A stretch of DNA of 64,000 nucleotides from Listeria floridensis FSL S10-1187 (GCF_000525875.1 NZ_AODF01000007.1:18160-82159), one strand, 5' to 3'. Positions 46,606-56,828 are shown, counted from the stretch's first letter. Notes: generated by a model from the letters alone, not told the origin. Program-made: numbers and translations.

Positions 46606-47012
46606 GAAGAATATATGAGTTTGTAGAAAAGTTATTTGATGATGTCCCGAATACAGAACGGGCATCGCAAGTGAAAGAAGAAATCTTGCAAGACATGGAA
46701 GAAAAAGTATACGATTTAATGCACGAAGGCAAAACACAGGAAGATGCGATTAACAAAGTTATCATCGAGTTTGGTGACTTTGATGAAATTAAAGAAGAAT
46801 TAAAAATTGGCGGCAGTAAAAAATTGGCTTATGCAAAACTGAATCTCGGATTTTCACTTTGGGGGAGCGCACTTTTCATTGCACTTATCGTGTTTATCAA
46901 TTTCTACTACACACCTAGTGTCATTTGGTTCGTCTATCCAACCTTTGCCATTTTATGGTGGCCGCTGTCGATGTTTTACTACTGGTATCGTAAGAAGGAG
47001 GAAGTAAAATAA
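46602..47012 (+). CDS. HAAS-domain (DUF1700-like) membrane protein
   Basis: 136 residues from a TTG that overlaps the PadR stop. The N-terminal half is the HAAS/permease-prefix helical domain (FVEKLFDDVPNTERASQVKEEILQDM, then AINKVIIEFGDFDEIKEEL), which commonly couples a PadR regulator to membrane partners. The C-terminal half has two membrane segments ending in VIWFVYPTFAILWWPLSMFYYW, a motif repeated several times in the next protein. Confidence 0.83.
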   Translation: MRRIYEFVEKLFDDVPNTERASQVKEEILQDMEEKVYDLMHEGKTQEDAINKVIIEFGDFDEIKEELKIGGSKKLAYAKLNLGFSLWGSALFIALIVFINFYYTPSVIWFVYPTFAILWWPLSMFYYWYRKKEEVK

Positions 47013-47800
47013 TGGACAAAAGCACAAGAAGCTTTTTATTTTTTAGTTGCGCTCTAACAATTGCTTTTTTAATCGCCTTAAATTTTCTAGTCTTTCCGGG
47101 CCAAAATTGGTCACTTTACAGTTCCCTTTTGCTCCTGCTCCCGCTCGTTTATTTCCTGATTGACGGCAGCAGACATTATAAAACATATTCCGTTATCGGA
47201 AGTTTAGTCGTATTTGCGGTGCTTTCGGCGGCAAATCTGATTGAATCGCCGGATTATCTATGGGTGCTTTTCGCTATTCCAGCGCTTGCCGCTTGGCCGC
47301 TTGTTATTATTATGGGGAAAAAAGCCGCTAAATTTTCTTACGCATTCTCGGGTGCTGTTTTGCTCATTTTGTGTTACGTTGTGCTGAACCTTATCTTTGA
47401 ACCGCGTTTTCCTTTCAGCATCTTTACCACATTTACGATCATGTGGTGGCCGCTTTCTGTTGCACTAGCGAAATTTTCACGTGCTTTTTCACTTGTCGGA
47501 ACGGCTTGGATGACGCTCTTCTTTATCATCGTAAATATCATTACAACGCCAGTTATTTGGTGGATCTACCCAGTTTTTGCTTTGCTTTTCTGGCCGCTAT
47601 CCATGTTTCTTGCGCGCTATCCGCTTAGCTATGCCATTTTGTCTACACTAATCTTAAGTAGCTTTTTCATCATTGTTAATCTGATCACCTCAAGAGATAC
47701 GATCTGGGCAGTCTATCCGATTTTCGGATTGCTTTGGTGGCCTCTGTCGATTTACTTCTTTGTTTATCGCAGAAAGCACGTCAAACGAAAGTATATTTAA
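47012..47800 (+). CDS. Polytopic membrane protein with repeated W-x-YP-x-F-x-LWWPLS units
   Basis: 262 residues, about eight to ten membrane segments. An internal repeat of roughly 35-40 residues recurs: DYLWVLFAIPALAAWPLVII, FSIFTTFTIMWWPLSVALAK, VIWWIYPVFALLFWPLSMFLA and TIWAVYPIFGLLWWPLSIYFF. The same unit closes the preceding HAAS protein, so the two probably share ancestry or interact. Third gene of the PadR operon; start overlaps the previous stop. A role in sensing envelope stress is a guess from context. Confidence 0.75.
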   Translation: MDKSTRSFLFFSCALTIAFLIALNFLVFPGQNWSLYSSLLLLLPLVYFLIDGSRHYKTYSVIGSLVVFAVLSAANLIESPDYLWVLFAIPALAAWPLVIIMGKKAAKFSYAFSGAVLLILCYVVLNLIFEPRFPFSIFTTFTIMWWPLSVALAKFSRAFSLVGTAWMTLFFIIVNIITTPVIWWIYPVFALLFWPLSMFLARYPLSYAILSTLILSSFFIIVNLITSRDTIWAVYPIFGLLWWPLSIYFFVYRRKHVKRKYI

Positions 47801-47883
47801 TGTTTGATTTTAAATTTTTTTCATGAGCTTCTCATAATTAGATGGTATAATAAAAGTTAGATTAATCGAAAGTGAGAAGGAAA

Positions 47884-48402
47884 ATGCTTAGAAAAAAGAA
47901 AATTTGGATTGCACTCTGTTTCCTCTGTGCTGTTTTCATCATGGGACTCCTTTTAAAATCTTCTTCGCAGACTTATCATGAGCAGTCGCTCGTGCCGTTT
48001 ATGGATAAGATTTTAGCAGGAAAACCGCTTGAAGGACTGTTATCGCATGTTTCCTTTGTGTATGCAAACGAAGAAGTCAGTATTGCGAATTTAGGCTATA
48101 GTAAATTTTTAGAGTTTTTTATCCGTAAAGGTGCACATTTCTTCACATATTTTGTGATGGGAGCTTCATTATTTGCAGGGGTTCGAGGCCTGTTCGGTAA
48201 AAACTGGTCTGCCTTTCTCGTTGCGCTTCCTGTACCGTTATTATTTGCAATCAGCGATGAAATTCATCAAAAATTTACTGGCGGAAGAACACCGCTTGTG
48301 CAAGATGTAGTGTTGGATTTTACAGGAGCTTGTATTGGAACTTTAGTTTGTTTCTGGCTGTTAAATGTTTTACGAAAACGAAGAATAGAGAAATTAGGCT
48401 AA
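47884..48402 (+). CDS. VanZ-like family membrane protein
   Basis: About 172 residues with four membrane segments and the VanZ-like signatures FIRKGAHFFTYFVMGASLF (His/Lys in TM2), ISDEIHQKFTGGRTPLVQDVVLDFTGACIG. VanZ gives low-level teicoplanin resistance in enterococci; stand-alone homologues are widespread with unclear roles. The ATG at 47884 is preferred, as AGAAGGA lies just before it, while an in-frame GTG at 47872 precedes that site. Confidence 0.87.
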   Translation: MLRKKKIWIALCFLCAVFIMGLLLKSSSQTYHEQSLVPFMDKILAGKPLEGLLSHVSFVYANEEVSIANLGYSKFLEFFIRKGAHFFTYFVMGASLFAGVRGLFGKNWSAFLVALPVPLLFAISDEIHQKFTGGRTPLVQDVVLDFTGACIGTLVCFWLLNVLRKRRIEKLG

Positions 48403-48450
48403 TATTGAATTAGAAAGGTCTGAAACCGGAAATAGCTGGTTCTTAGACTA

Positions 48451-48485
48451 AAAGGTTGGAACACTGTGTGTTTCAACCTTTTTTT
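48451..48485 (+). terminator. Rho-independent terminator after the VanZ-like gene
   Basis: AAAGGTTGGAACA / TTTCAACCTTT near-perfect stem, T-run. Confidence 0.8.
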
Positions 48486-49109
48486 GTTAGGTCAGCAAGT
48501 AGCGTGAATAGGGTGTAAGTCTAAATAGTCTTTAAATTTTAATCTAAAAAAGCAAAAAAGATGAAAATTCACAAAAATGTTCACAGACAATTAATGTATA
48601 ACGTGATATATTTACTAATATAAAGTTCTATATGTGCTTTTTGTAAAAAAAATATACAAAAATTGACCATATTTCAGTGTAGTAATTAAATTTTCTAGTA
48701 ATAGTAAACTGAATATAACACAAAAAATGATTTTTTATTGCTCATGGTCAATCTGTAGAGGGCACAAATTTTTAAAGCAGAATGAAAGGAGTGAGAAAGA
48801 GGGGAAAGGGAGGTCTGTATAAGATAGGGCTTTCAAAAGTTTTGAATTTTTTCAATTATCTAATTACTATTTGTCTAGTCTGGAGATTTTATTTAGATAA
48901 ATTAAGATTTCTATCTAGAGCTTTAAACGAATGTGTCATGAATAGGCTGTTCTTTTAAAATAGCAATGGGAAACTCAAGCTAATACTTGGTTTGAGAGAT
49001 TTTATGAAAAAATCGATTCAATTATTAGCAGCAAAAAGAATTTGTTTCACAGAAGGAGACCGATTCCAAGAGCCAAATATCAAAAGACAGATGAATGGAG
49101 TGTTACGTA
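48486..49109 (+). other. AT-rich intergenic region before the LPXTG gene
   Basis: About 620 bases, strongly AT-rich and without a convincing gene. A 48992-start frame of 63 codons has no coding character. A purine-rich tract (48781-48815, AAAGGAGTGAGAAAGAGGGG) stands out but precedes no frame. The promoter of the surface protein must lie here, but I could not fix it. Confidence 0.5.
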
Positions 49110-51542
49110 ATGAAGAAAATAGGAATTTTAGTTGTTATTTTATTTTTATTAGTTCCGCTTGGATTTTCAAATGTTCAAGCTGACACAATGGGAAACAACT
49201 CACGCACAATTAACAGTAGTATTTCAGTAAATCCAGATCCAATCCAAGGAAGAAATAATGTCACGGTCAGTGCAAATATCAGTGGAAGTGCAGGGGATTT
49301 CCAAGCATCGAATGGTGAAGCTGTAATCACGATCCCTAAAAAAACAGTAGCTGATTCTAATGAATTGAAGCCGAATAATGTCCTTGTCCCAAGTCCGTTT
49401 GTCTATGACCGAACAGAGCAAGATGAATTTGGGGATTATCAAATTATCGTGAAGCTAGATCCAAATGAAGTGGATGAGAACGAAGCGATTAATGCAACAA
49501 TCACGATTGATTATTCAGCTCCGCTCTTTCAAGAAAGTAGCACAGAATCCTTCAAAATAGAATATGCAGGAACAAGTGACAAGAAAGACGTAGAAGTGAT
49601 TGGCGAGGACAGTTCGCCAAATAAAATTTTCTACAAATGGTATCAATATTCTACCGATCCGTCAAGAGAGATCGGGTTGCTAGATATTAATGACCCAGCG
49701 AAAAATCGTTTTGTATTAGCAGTAAACTATTCGGAACTAAATTTGAAAAATGTAGTGGTAACGGATACTTTGCCGCCAGATACAGAGCTCACATATCCCA
49801 ATACATTTCCAGGTGCAAGCGGTGATACATCTGTAGTTGACAATATTCGGATTTTAAAAGTGCAAGGATTTGATGATGAACATAAACCGACTGGCTTCAC
49901 GTATGTTACAGATCAATATCAAGATAAGATTTCATATGATGCAGCGAAAAAAGAGATTCGGGTTGATTTTGGTGATATTTCAAGTGATGAAGCATACTTA
50001 GTCGAATACGCGCTTGAAGCTCAAAATCTTGATATGGGTAAACAAATCAATACAGCGAACTTAACAGCTGACGGCTATGACTTAACTAAAGAGTTTCCAG
50101 TTATGCCGCTTCTTACCTCAGATAGCAGTTTTTCACTCAAAAAAAGTGTTGATAAGTCAAAAATCAATATTGGCGAACATAATCTCGAATATACACTGGA
50201 ATTCGGCGTTAAATCAGGTGCGAATATCCCAGCCGGAATTACAATCACAGATCCGCTTCCAGATAAGATGACAATTACAGAAATTACGCACATTGATGAA
50301 GATTATTTCGATTATACCGTTTCGGAAGATGGTAAACTACTTACTTTAGTGACTAAAAAAGAAATTACAAAAGATTCGGCTCAGAAGGTTTCCTTCAACG
50401 TTGATATTGAAGGTTCGATGCAAGTTGGCGATCAATTTACGAATGTCGGAATTCTCCACATCAGTGATATGGAACTAAATACAAACTCAGCAACTACAGT
50501 GGTTTATGATGGACGCGTTCAGATAATCAAAGTCGACGATACTACAGGAGAGCGTCTAGCAGGAGCAACTTTTGAGATTTTAGATGAATCTGGCACAGTG
50601 GTTTATGAAGGAACAACGAATGAAAAGGGAGAACTTCTTAGTACACCACTTGCAATAGGTAACTATCAAGTTGTTGAAACAAAAGCACCGGAAGGTTATG
50701 AACTTAGCAAAAAAGTGCATAACATTGAAGTTACAGGAAGCGAAACAGAGCCGATTGTTCTTTCGATTGATAATACACTCCAAACGGGCAGTGTAACATT
50801 GATTAAAACGGATCAAGCCGATTCTGATCTTTTGCTTCCAGGTGCAGAATTCAGTTTACTAGATGAAGATGGAAAAGTGCTTTACGAAAAATTGACAACA
50901 GATGAAAATGGTGAAATTTCTGTAGATCAATTGAAACCAGGGAAGTATTCATTCGTTGAAACAAAAGCTCCAGAAGGCTATCTGCTTGATGAAACACCGA
51001 TTTCATTTGTCATTGAAAAAGGACAGAATGAAACATTGAAATTGGGCGTAACCAATCAAAAAGATGCCGGGGCTGTTGAGCTAACGAAAGTAGACAAGAA
51101 AGATCATACAAAACGTCTTGCAGATGCAGAATTTAAACTTGTCGATGAGGCAGGCAAGACGATTAAAGAAGACTTAACAACGGATTCGAATGGAATGCTA
51201 ACGGTTAGTGACTTAGCTCCGGGTAAATATGCATTCATTGAAACAAAAGCGCCAAAAGGCTACGAATTAGATGAAACACCAATCAGTTTCAATATTCAAA
51301 GCGGAGAAGAAAAGGCCGTTCAAGTCACGGTTGAAAATGTAAAACAAACGAAAACTCCTGATGGTGACAAAGGAACTGGCGGTGGAAATTCCGGCGGCGG
51401 TTCATCGAACGGCAATTCTTCTGATTCAGATCACGGTTCTAAATTACCAAGTACTGGTGATGTAGCTGGATTCTTAGCTGTGATGCTTGGATTGTTATTG
51501 ATTGTTGCAGCAAGCCGAAACTTAAAAAAGAAAACGAGATAA
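49110..51542 (+). CDS. LPXTG-anchored surface protein with three SpaA/Cna_B repeats
   Basis: About 810 residues. Signal peptide MKKIGILVVILFLLVPLGFS cut near VQA; the ATG at 49110 behind GGAG is better than the ATG at 49095. Residues ~20-165 form one beta-rich domain, 165-460 two DUF11-like repeats (VVVTDTLPPDTELTYPN; GITITDPLPDKMTIT). Three SpaA repeats follow at about 468, 560 and 653, each with a (V/L)xKxD opening and an E-TKAP(E/K)GY end, the layout of self-made isopeptide bonds. A G/S/N linker leads to the sortase signal LPSTGD at about 777, a hydrophobic span and a KKKTR tail. Sortase A substrate, likely adhesin or pilus-like stalk. Confidence 0.92.
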   Translation: MKKIGILVVILFLLVPLGFSNVQADTMGNNSRTINSSISVNPDPIQGRNNVTVSANISGSAGDFQASNGEAVITIPKKTVADSNELKPNNVLVPSPFVYDRTEQDEFGDYQIIVKLDPNEVDENEAINATITIDYSAPLFQESSTESFKIEYAGTSDKKDVEVIGEDSSPNKIFYKWYQYSTDPSREIGLLDINDPAKNRFVLAVNYSELNLKNVVVTDTLPPDTELTYPNTFPGASGDTSVVDNIRILKVQGFDDEHKPTGFTYVTDQYQDKISYDAAKKEIRVDFGDISSDEAYLVEYALEAQNLDMGKQINTANLTADGYDLTKEFPVMPLLTSDSSFSLKKSVDKSKINIGEHNLEYTLEFGVKSGANIPAGITITDPLPDKMTITEITHIDEDYFDYTVSEDGKLLTLVTKKEITKDSAQKVSFNVDIEGSMQVGDQFTNVGILHISDMELNTNSATTVVYDGRVQIIKVDDTTGERLAGATFEILDESGTVVYEGTTNEKGELLSTPLAIGNYQVVETKAPEGYELSKKVHNIEVTGSETEPIVLSIDNTLQTGSVTLIKTDQADSDLLLPGAEFSLLDEDGKVLYEKLTTDENGEISVDQLKPGKYSFVETKAPEGYLLDETPISFVIEKGQNETLKLGVTNQKDAGAVELTKVDKKDHTKRLADAEFKLVDEAGKTIKEDLTTDSNGMLTVSDLAPGKYAFIETKAPKGYELDETPISFNIQSGEEKAVQVTVENVKQTKTPDGDKGTGGGNSGGGSSNGNSSDSDHGSKLPSTGDVAGFLAVMLGLLLIVAASRNLKKKTR

Positions 51543-51585
51543 GGCACAAATAAGTTCAAAATAAGAAGTATGGCATGAAAAGGCA

Positions 51586-51632
51586 AATATGCTTCTAAAA
51601 ATCATTAAGTTGATTTTTGGAAGCATATTTTT
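51586..51632 (+). terminator. Rho-independent terminator after the LPXTG gene
   Basis: AAATATGCTTCTAAAAATCA / TGATTTTTGGAAGCATATTT long stem with one mismatch, then TTTA. Confidence 0.9.
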
Positions 51633-51669
51633 ATAGCGAAATTTAAAAATAAATTGAATGGAGATCGGA

Positions 51670-53007
51670 GTGAATAATTTGGAAGAAAATTTGATCATCT
51701 ATACGGAACTGGAACCGCTAATACGTCAGGCAGGAACAGGTGTTTTATATTTGGAGCCGTCCTCAAAAGTAATTTACCTTGTCAGTGAACCAATTTATGA
51801 TGTCACATGTAGTATCATCGGATCTCGCGACAATAAGGCTGCAGAATCTTTGATTGTGGCTAACTTTGATGCTTCCGGTTCTGAAATTAGTCCTTATTTG
51901 ATCAACTACGACTCATGTTCTGAAATTACGATTAAGCGAGTGAAGGTGGATCTAAACAAGCGAGGAAGAGGAGGGCTATTTTTTAAGTTTTCTAAGCGGG
52001 TTACGATTGAAGCGTGTAGTTTCACAGGATATGATCCAGAAATAGGTCATTACCGAACAGATAGCTCTGTTCTCTTTGCCAGCTGTCAAGATGTCGTGAT
52101 CCATGATAACGTGTTTTTCAAAAATGGCGGATCAACAAATAACGATGAGGAACTTAATCGGTGTATCACGATTCATGATGATAATCCGAATGAACCGATT
52201 TCCAATTCCTATACGATTACGAAGAACACTTTTAAGGAAGTGAATCAAGGTGTCGTGATTCAAAGCCGAGCACTTGAAAAGTGTGTGATCTCTCGAAATG
52301 TATTTAATCAAGTGGTTGATAATGCGTTATACTTGCTGAACGTTAAAGCTGCTGAGATTTCACACAACCATTTCAGCGATTCAGCAGATGAAGGTATTGT
52401 CATTTCAGGATGGAAAACACATAAGAACACTACAACTGAGTTTTACGGAAAATTTCAAGTTGTAAATAACTATGCGCGAAATGTCGCAGTGAAGTTTCTA
52501 GCGATTAATGGCGATATGGCAGAATTATATTTTATCGGGAATACAGTTATTTCGCATCTTGGTTCAGCCAAAGAAAGACCGGCAGCAATAGCGTGGCGGC
52601 GCGACCGCGAACATAGCAAAGTGAAGGTTTTTATTGCAGAGCGCAATACTTTCAACTTGGATACAGCTCCGGCTAACTTTGATGTGTTTCCATTCGGGGA
52701 TGTTGGGATGCTTGCTTTTCGGGATAATAAGATTATTTTACAGGAATTACAAAAGTATCAAAAATTATTCAGTTTAAATGGGATGGGAAACAAAAAAGAC
52801 GGGGCAGATTACGTAGAATTTACGAATAACAGAATTAGACATCGACTTTGCGGAAAGCGATTTGACCCTGAATCACAATTTTTACGAGAGTCCTATCCGC
52901 TCCTTCCGATTCGTTATTTGATCATTAATCAAGCCGATTTTCCGGGAAGAATGCCGCTAGTCTACCCGTATTTGAACTGGACACCATTAGTAGGACAAAT
53001 TTTCTAA
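51670..53007 (+). CDS. Right-handed parallel beta-helix protein, no signal peptide
   Basis: About 445 residues. Repeating short strands with N/V/I ladders, such as SCSEITIKRVKVDLN, CQDVVIHDNVFFKNGG, YTITKNTFKEVNQGVVI, KCVISRNVFNQVVDNALYLL and AAEISHNHFSDSADEGIVI, predict a pectate-lyase-like beta-helix. No catalytic Asp/Lys/Arg set of polysaccharide lyases was recognised. Start ambiguous: GTG 51670 and TTG 51679 both have ribosome sites; the ATG at 51658 does not. Being leaderless, it should be cytosolic unless exported by another route; it stands right after the surface protein but behind a terminator. Confidence 0.75.
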   Translation: MNNLEENLIIYTELEPLIRQAGTGVLYLEPSSKVIYLVSEPIYDVTCSIIGSRDNKAAESLIVANFDASGSEISPYLINYDSCSEITIKRVKVDLNKRGRGGLFFKFSKRVTIEACSFTGYDPEIGHYRTDSSVLFASCQDVVIHDNVFFKNGGSTNNDEELNRCITIHDDNPNEPISNSYTITKNTFKEVNQGVVIQSRALEKCVISRNVFNQVVDNALYLLNVKAAEISHNHFSDSADEGIVISGWKTHKNTTTEFYGKFQVVNNYARNVAVKFLAINGDMAELYFIGNTVISHLGSAKERPAAIAWRRDREHSKVKVFIAERNTFNLDTAPANFDVFPFGDVGMLAFRDNKIILQELQKYQKLFSLNGMGNKKDGADYVEFTNNRIRHRLCGKRFDPESQFLRESYPLLPIRYLIINQADFPGRMPLVYPYLNWTPLVGQIF

Positions 53008-53016
53008 GCGTAACAT

Positions 53017-53077
53017 AAAACGAGCAGCTTCTTCGGGCTGAATCTTTTTCGCCGGAATAGAAGTTGCTCGTTCGTTT
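53017..53077. terminator. Bidirectional terminator between convergent genes
   Basis: AAAACGAGCAGCTTCT / AGAAGTTGCTCGTT stem with a long loop and T-run. Confidence 0.75.
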
Positions 53078-53078
53078 T

Positions 53079-55102
53079 TTATTCAGTTAAAGCCGTGATG
53101 GCGGGTTTGAGTTTTTCGATCACAAGCCCGCTTCCGCCGCGGCCTTTTACGTTTTCAATCATGCCGACAATTAGAAAATCAGGATGATCTGCGTCAAAAG
53201 CATAAACAAAGCCATTTTCGAGTCCATCTTCGCCTTGCTTCGCTTTCAGCTCTGCCGTTCCCGTTTTAGCCGCTAGATTTTTCCCGTTAACAATAAGTCC
53301 GTGTGCCGTTCCACCAGGGTCTGAGACGGCCTTTATCAGCGCTTGTTTGACGAGATCCGCCGATTCTTTCTTCACCACTTGTTTGGCTTCCTTCGTTTCT
53401 TTGCCCGGCAGGAGTTTCGGATAGACGACTTTGCCGCCGTTTGCTATTGCTGAGTAGGCGGCAGCCTGTTCAACGGGGCTCATTAAAAGCTCACCTTGCC
53501 CGTATGCCGTGTCGGCCAGTAAGACTTCATTGTCCAAGTTTTCATTGGAAATTTGTGCCGCTTTCATCTCAAATGGAAGATCATAATCCACACCGAAATT
53601 GAATTTTTTCAGTTCTTTTTCAAACCGAGTGCTACCAATCTCAAGCGCTTCTTGTGCAAAATAAATATTATCCGAGTAAACGAGTGCATCCGTCATGTTG
53701 ACGCTCGCTTTATCGTGAACACGTGTGACAGAATAATTGCCCCATGAAGCGTCTTTTTGCCATTTTAAGCCTGCAATTTTGCGCACCTTATCAGGCTTTG
53801 TTACGCCCAGATCAAGCCCAATTGCGGCTGTGATCGTCTTGAAGGTAGAACCGGGTGCATAGCGTGCGGCGTAACGTGCCAAAAACGGCATCCGGGTATC
53901 GTCGCTGTATGTTTTGTAATCTGCCGCCGAGATTCCTGCTGCCATTTGATTGGCATTGTAGGACGGCGTGCTTGCGAGTGCAAGCAGCTCGCCGTTTTGC
54001 GGATTAATGACTGTCACCGCACCAGTTTCTTTACCAAGCCCTGCAAAAACATTTTGCTGCACATTCGCATCAATCGTTAGCTTGATCGACTCACCGTCTT
54101 TACGTGCTATTTTTTGCAGTGAAGTTTCTTGTTTGGTGCGGTCGTTCACAATTTTGATTTCACCGCCGTTTTCACCGCGTAAATCTTTGTCAAAATAACG
54201 CTCAAGACCGGTTTTCCCAATCAGATCGCCAACATTTAGGGCCGGATTTTTTTCGATATCTTCCGCGCTCACTTCGCCGACGTAACCGATTAAGTGGCTG
54301 GCACTTTCGTTAAGTGGATAAGTTCGCAAGACTTTTTGGGCATAGATCAGCCCCGTTAAATTCAGGCGGGAGCGTCAAGGATGGTTTTGAGCGGAACGAA
54401 ACTGTCCGCTTTGACCCATTTTTGATCGAGTGCTGCATGAATTTCATCAAGCGAAACCCCCAATTTCTCAGAAATCGCTTTAAGTTCCTGATCTTTGGCG
54501 CTTCCGTCTGACAGTTGTTCTGGCACTATGCCTGCTTCTTCAAAATTTCCCATCGTCGCCAGTTTTTTACCGTTTCGGTCGAGGATATCGCCGCGTTTTG
54601 CCTCGTCTGTTGTGAGCCGGACTTTGTCATCTGCGACCATTCCCGGAAAGATTAGGCCAGGGTTCCAGTCCACTTTCCAGTTATCTTTGTCATTTGATAT
54701 CGTTGCCGCGTATTTTTGTGTACGAAGCTTGCCAAGGCTCGTTCGCATCGAGAGCTCATAGCTGAGGTCATAGGTACGACTGTTTTTACCGGGTTTTACT
54801 TCGAGATTCTTGACGGAAATATCTTTAACGCCAATTCCACCATAAACGGTTTCATATTTATCGGCTACTTTTTCTGCTGTGAAATTATAGGATTTCAGTG
54901 ATTTTACCGACATTGTCTCGGATAGTTTTTTATAATCTGCTTTTTTTAAATCTGTTGTAAAATCTTCTGCAATTTGCCGTGCTTTTTTATCAGCAGACTG
55001 GTTGCCCCAGATGAAAAAAAGTGCGATCGCAGCGATGAGTAACAAAATGATTGCAGCAATCGCGATTTGCCAGCTTCGTTGTTTGTAAAATGGTTGTTTC
55101 AC
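53079..55102 (-). CDS. Class B penicillin-binding protein with MecA-N-like domain (one frameshift)
   Basis: About 675 residues. N-terminal membrane anchor (IAIAAIILLLIAAIALFFIW), an NTF2-like MecA-N domain (about 40-150), a dimerisation domain and a transpeptidase domain with the active-site APGSTFKT, SDN (VYSDNIYF) and AAKTGTAEL. The missing C near 54367 breaks the frame; adding it joins ILDAPALNLTGLIYAQKVLRTYP. It resembles the Listeria low-affinity PBP (Lmo0441) next to an LCP gene, so it may contribute to natural cephalosporin tolerance. Single gene, divergent from the LCP gene. Confidence 0.88.
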
Positions 55103-55317
55103 GCCTTTTTCACCCTCCTAATTCGTTTGAAAGCTTTCGTTTCATCTGTGAAACTTTGCTTCTTGTTACTAATTAATATAGCAGAATCTAACAAAAAAAA
55201 GCGCGTTTTTGAATTTCTTTAACAATTCTTATAGGTTTATTGCTCTGATTTTTAAGGGTTTTAGTGTAAGATGGAGAGGATTAAAAATGGAAAATAAATA
55301 GAGTTGAGGTGGAATTT

Positions 55318-56247
55318 ATGGCACGTCATGCCGAAAAGAAAAAAGTGAGGAAGGGGCGTGTTTTCGTAAGTATTTTACTGCTTTTGCTCGTCATTGCAGT
55401 TGTACTTGGCGGAATCGGCTTTTTTCAGTATCAAGCAAGTTTAAAAAAAGCGGAGAAAGCAAGTCAAATGAAAAGTTTTGAATTCAATGGGGCGAAACAA
55501 GATGGGAATTCAGTGAATATTCTCTTTATCGGAAGCGATTCGCGCGGTGCAGATCAAGGACGTTCCGACTCGTTGATGATTGCTCATTATAATAAGAAAA
55601 CGAAACAACCAAAGCTTGTATCGCTGATGCGGGATACTTATGTGGACATTCCCGGTCACGGCAAAAATAAAATTAATGCGGCTTATTCTTACGGTGGACC
55701 GGATCTTGTCCGCAAAACCGTGAAAGAAAATTTTGGGATTGATTGCCAGTATTATGTGGTAACAAACTTTGAAAGTTTTGCCAAGATAATTGATACGCTT
55801 GCACCGAATGGTATTGAAATTGATGCGGAAAAAGATATGTCGGAAAATATTGATGTGGCGATTAAAGCCGGAAAGCAAAAAATGAATGGTCATACACTCT
55901 TGCAATATGCACGTTTCAGGCATGATGCGGAAGGCGATTTCGGACGAGTGCGCAGGCAACAGCAAGTTTTAACAGCCGTGAAGGAACAAGCAGTGACTGC
56001 CACGAGTGTGTTTAAATTTCCAAGTGTGCTCGGGACGGTGCAAGGTTATACATCGACCGATCTTCCAACATCGCTTGTTTTAAAAACGGGAATGGATTTC
56101 GTTTTGGGACGGACGGATGAACTGAAGACGCTCACGGTTCCGGTGAAAGATACGTGGGAAAATCAGCGAATCGCGGGAGCAGGAGCGGTTCTGCGGGTGG
56201 ATATTTCTGCCAACCGAAAAGCTGTTGAAGCATTTTTGAAAGACTAG
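55318..56247 (+). CDS. LytR-CpsA-Psr (LCP) family cell-wall polymer ligase
   Basis: About 309 residues. A basic N-terminus and one membrane segment (VSILLLLLVIAVVLGGIGFF) are followed by the extracellular LCP domain: VNILFIGSDSRGADQGRSDSLMI, LVSLMRDTYVDIPGHGKNKINAAYSYGG, and LLQYARFRHDAEGDFGRVRRQQQVL, whose Arg/Asp residues bind the pyrophosphate of the lipid-linked donor. LCP enzymes attach wall teichoic acid or other polymers to peptidoglycan. ATG 55318 behind GAGGTGG is preferred to GTG 55309. Confidence 0.93.
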   Translation: MARHAEKKKVRKGRVFVSILLLLLVIAVVLGGIGFFQYQASLKKAEKASQMKSFEFNGAKQDGNSVNILFIGSDSRGADQGRSDSLMIAHYNKKTKQPKLVSLMRDTYVDIPGHGKNKINAAYSYGGPDLVRKTVKENFGIDCQYYVVTNFESFAKIIDTLAPNGIEIDAEKDMSENIDVAIKAGKQKMNGHTLLQYARFRHDAEGDFGRVRRQQQVLTAVKEQAVTATSVFKFPSVLGTVQGYTSTDLPTSLVLKTGMDFVLGRTDELKTLTVPVKDTWENQRIAGAGAVLRVDISANRKAVEAFLKD

Positions 56248-56304
56248 TTTACGAAAAAATGTCTTTGTGCCACGTTTGGCTAGCTGGAAATGGGGGGAAG
56301 AGCG

Positions 56305-56784
56305 ATGAAAAGAAGCGTGAAAACGACGAACGATCATTTAGTTTTTGAAGCAGAAATCGAAGTGGCCGCAACGCCAGCAGCTTGTTGGAAGCTCCTCACG
56401 ACAACGACTGGACTGAGAAGTTGGTTTGATGAACTTGAAGTCGGAGAACTTTCAGAAAATGGCTATTTGCTGTTTGTTTTTAAAGAAGCTGAAACGGTTC
56501 GAGAGATTAAATTGCCGATCTTGGAGTTTGATCCAGAAATAAAAATCGGGTTCGGTTGGGATCAAAATGAAGTCTTTTTCAAACTTGTGCCGCTTGATGC
56601 CAAACATACGCGCCTCTTATTTCGTGAGCGGATTCTTGTGCCAAGTGAGCACACGGCGCGCGATCTCTCGGGCTGGACGCTTTGTCTAGATGCCTATCAG
56701 AAAGCGGCGGAAGGCCGCGAATACGAATTTGATCAAGCCCGCTTTGCTGAACTCTTGGACGAATATAATACGGCTTTAAGTTAA
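56305..56784 (+). CDS. SRPBCC/AHSA1-like protein
   Basis: About 159 residues. START-like fold: FEAEIEVAATPAACWKLLTTTTGLRSWFDE, then a beta-sheet core with PILEFDPEIKIGFGWD and a long C-terminal helix (DLSGWTLCLDAYQKAAEG). The small AHSA1 type binds hydrophobic ligands or co-chaperone partners. ATG 56305 follows GGGGGAAG. Function unknown; ends before a terminator. Confidence 0.8.
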   Translation: MKRSVKTTNDHLVFEAEIEVAATPAACWKLLTTTTGLRSWFDELEVGELSENGYLLFVFKEAETVREIKLPILEFDPEIKIGFGWDQNEVFFKLVPLDAKHTRLLFRERILVPSEHTARDLSGWTLCLDAYQKAAEGREYEFDQARFAELLDEYNTALS

Positions 56785-56787
56785 ATG

Positions 56788-56828
56788 CTGATGTGCATTC
56801 CAAGTTTTTTTTGGAATGCGCATTTTTT
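56788..56828 (+). terminator. Rho-independent terminator
   Basis: TGTGCATTCCAA / TTGGAATGCGCA stem followed by TTTTTTT. Confidence 0.88.

Noticed and set aside
48992..49183. 63-codon frame upstream of the LPXTG gene
   Set aside because: It overlaps the surface-protein start in another frame, lacks a good ribosome site and has no protein-like composition.
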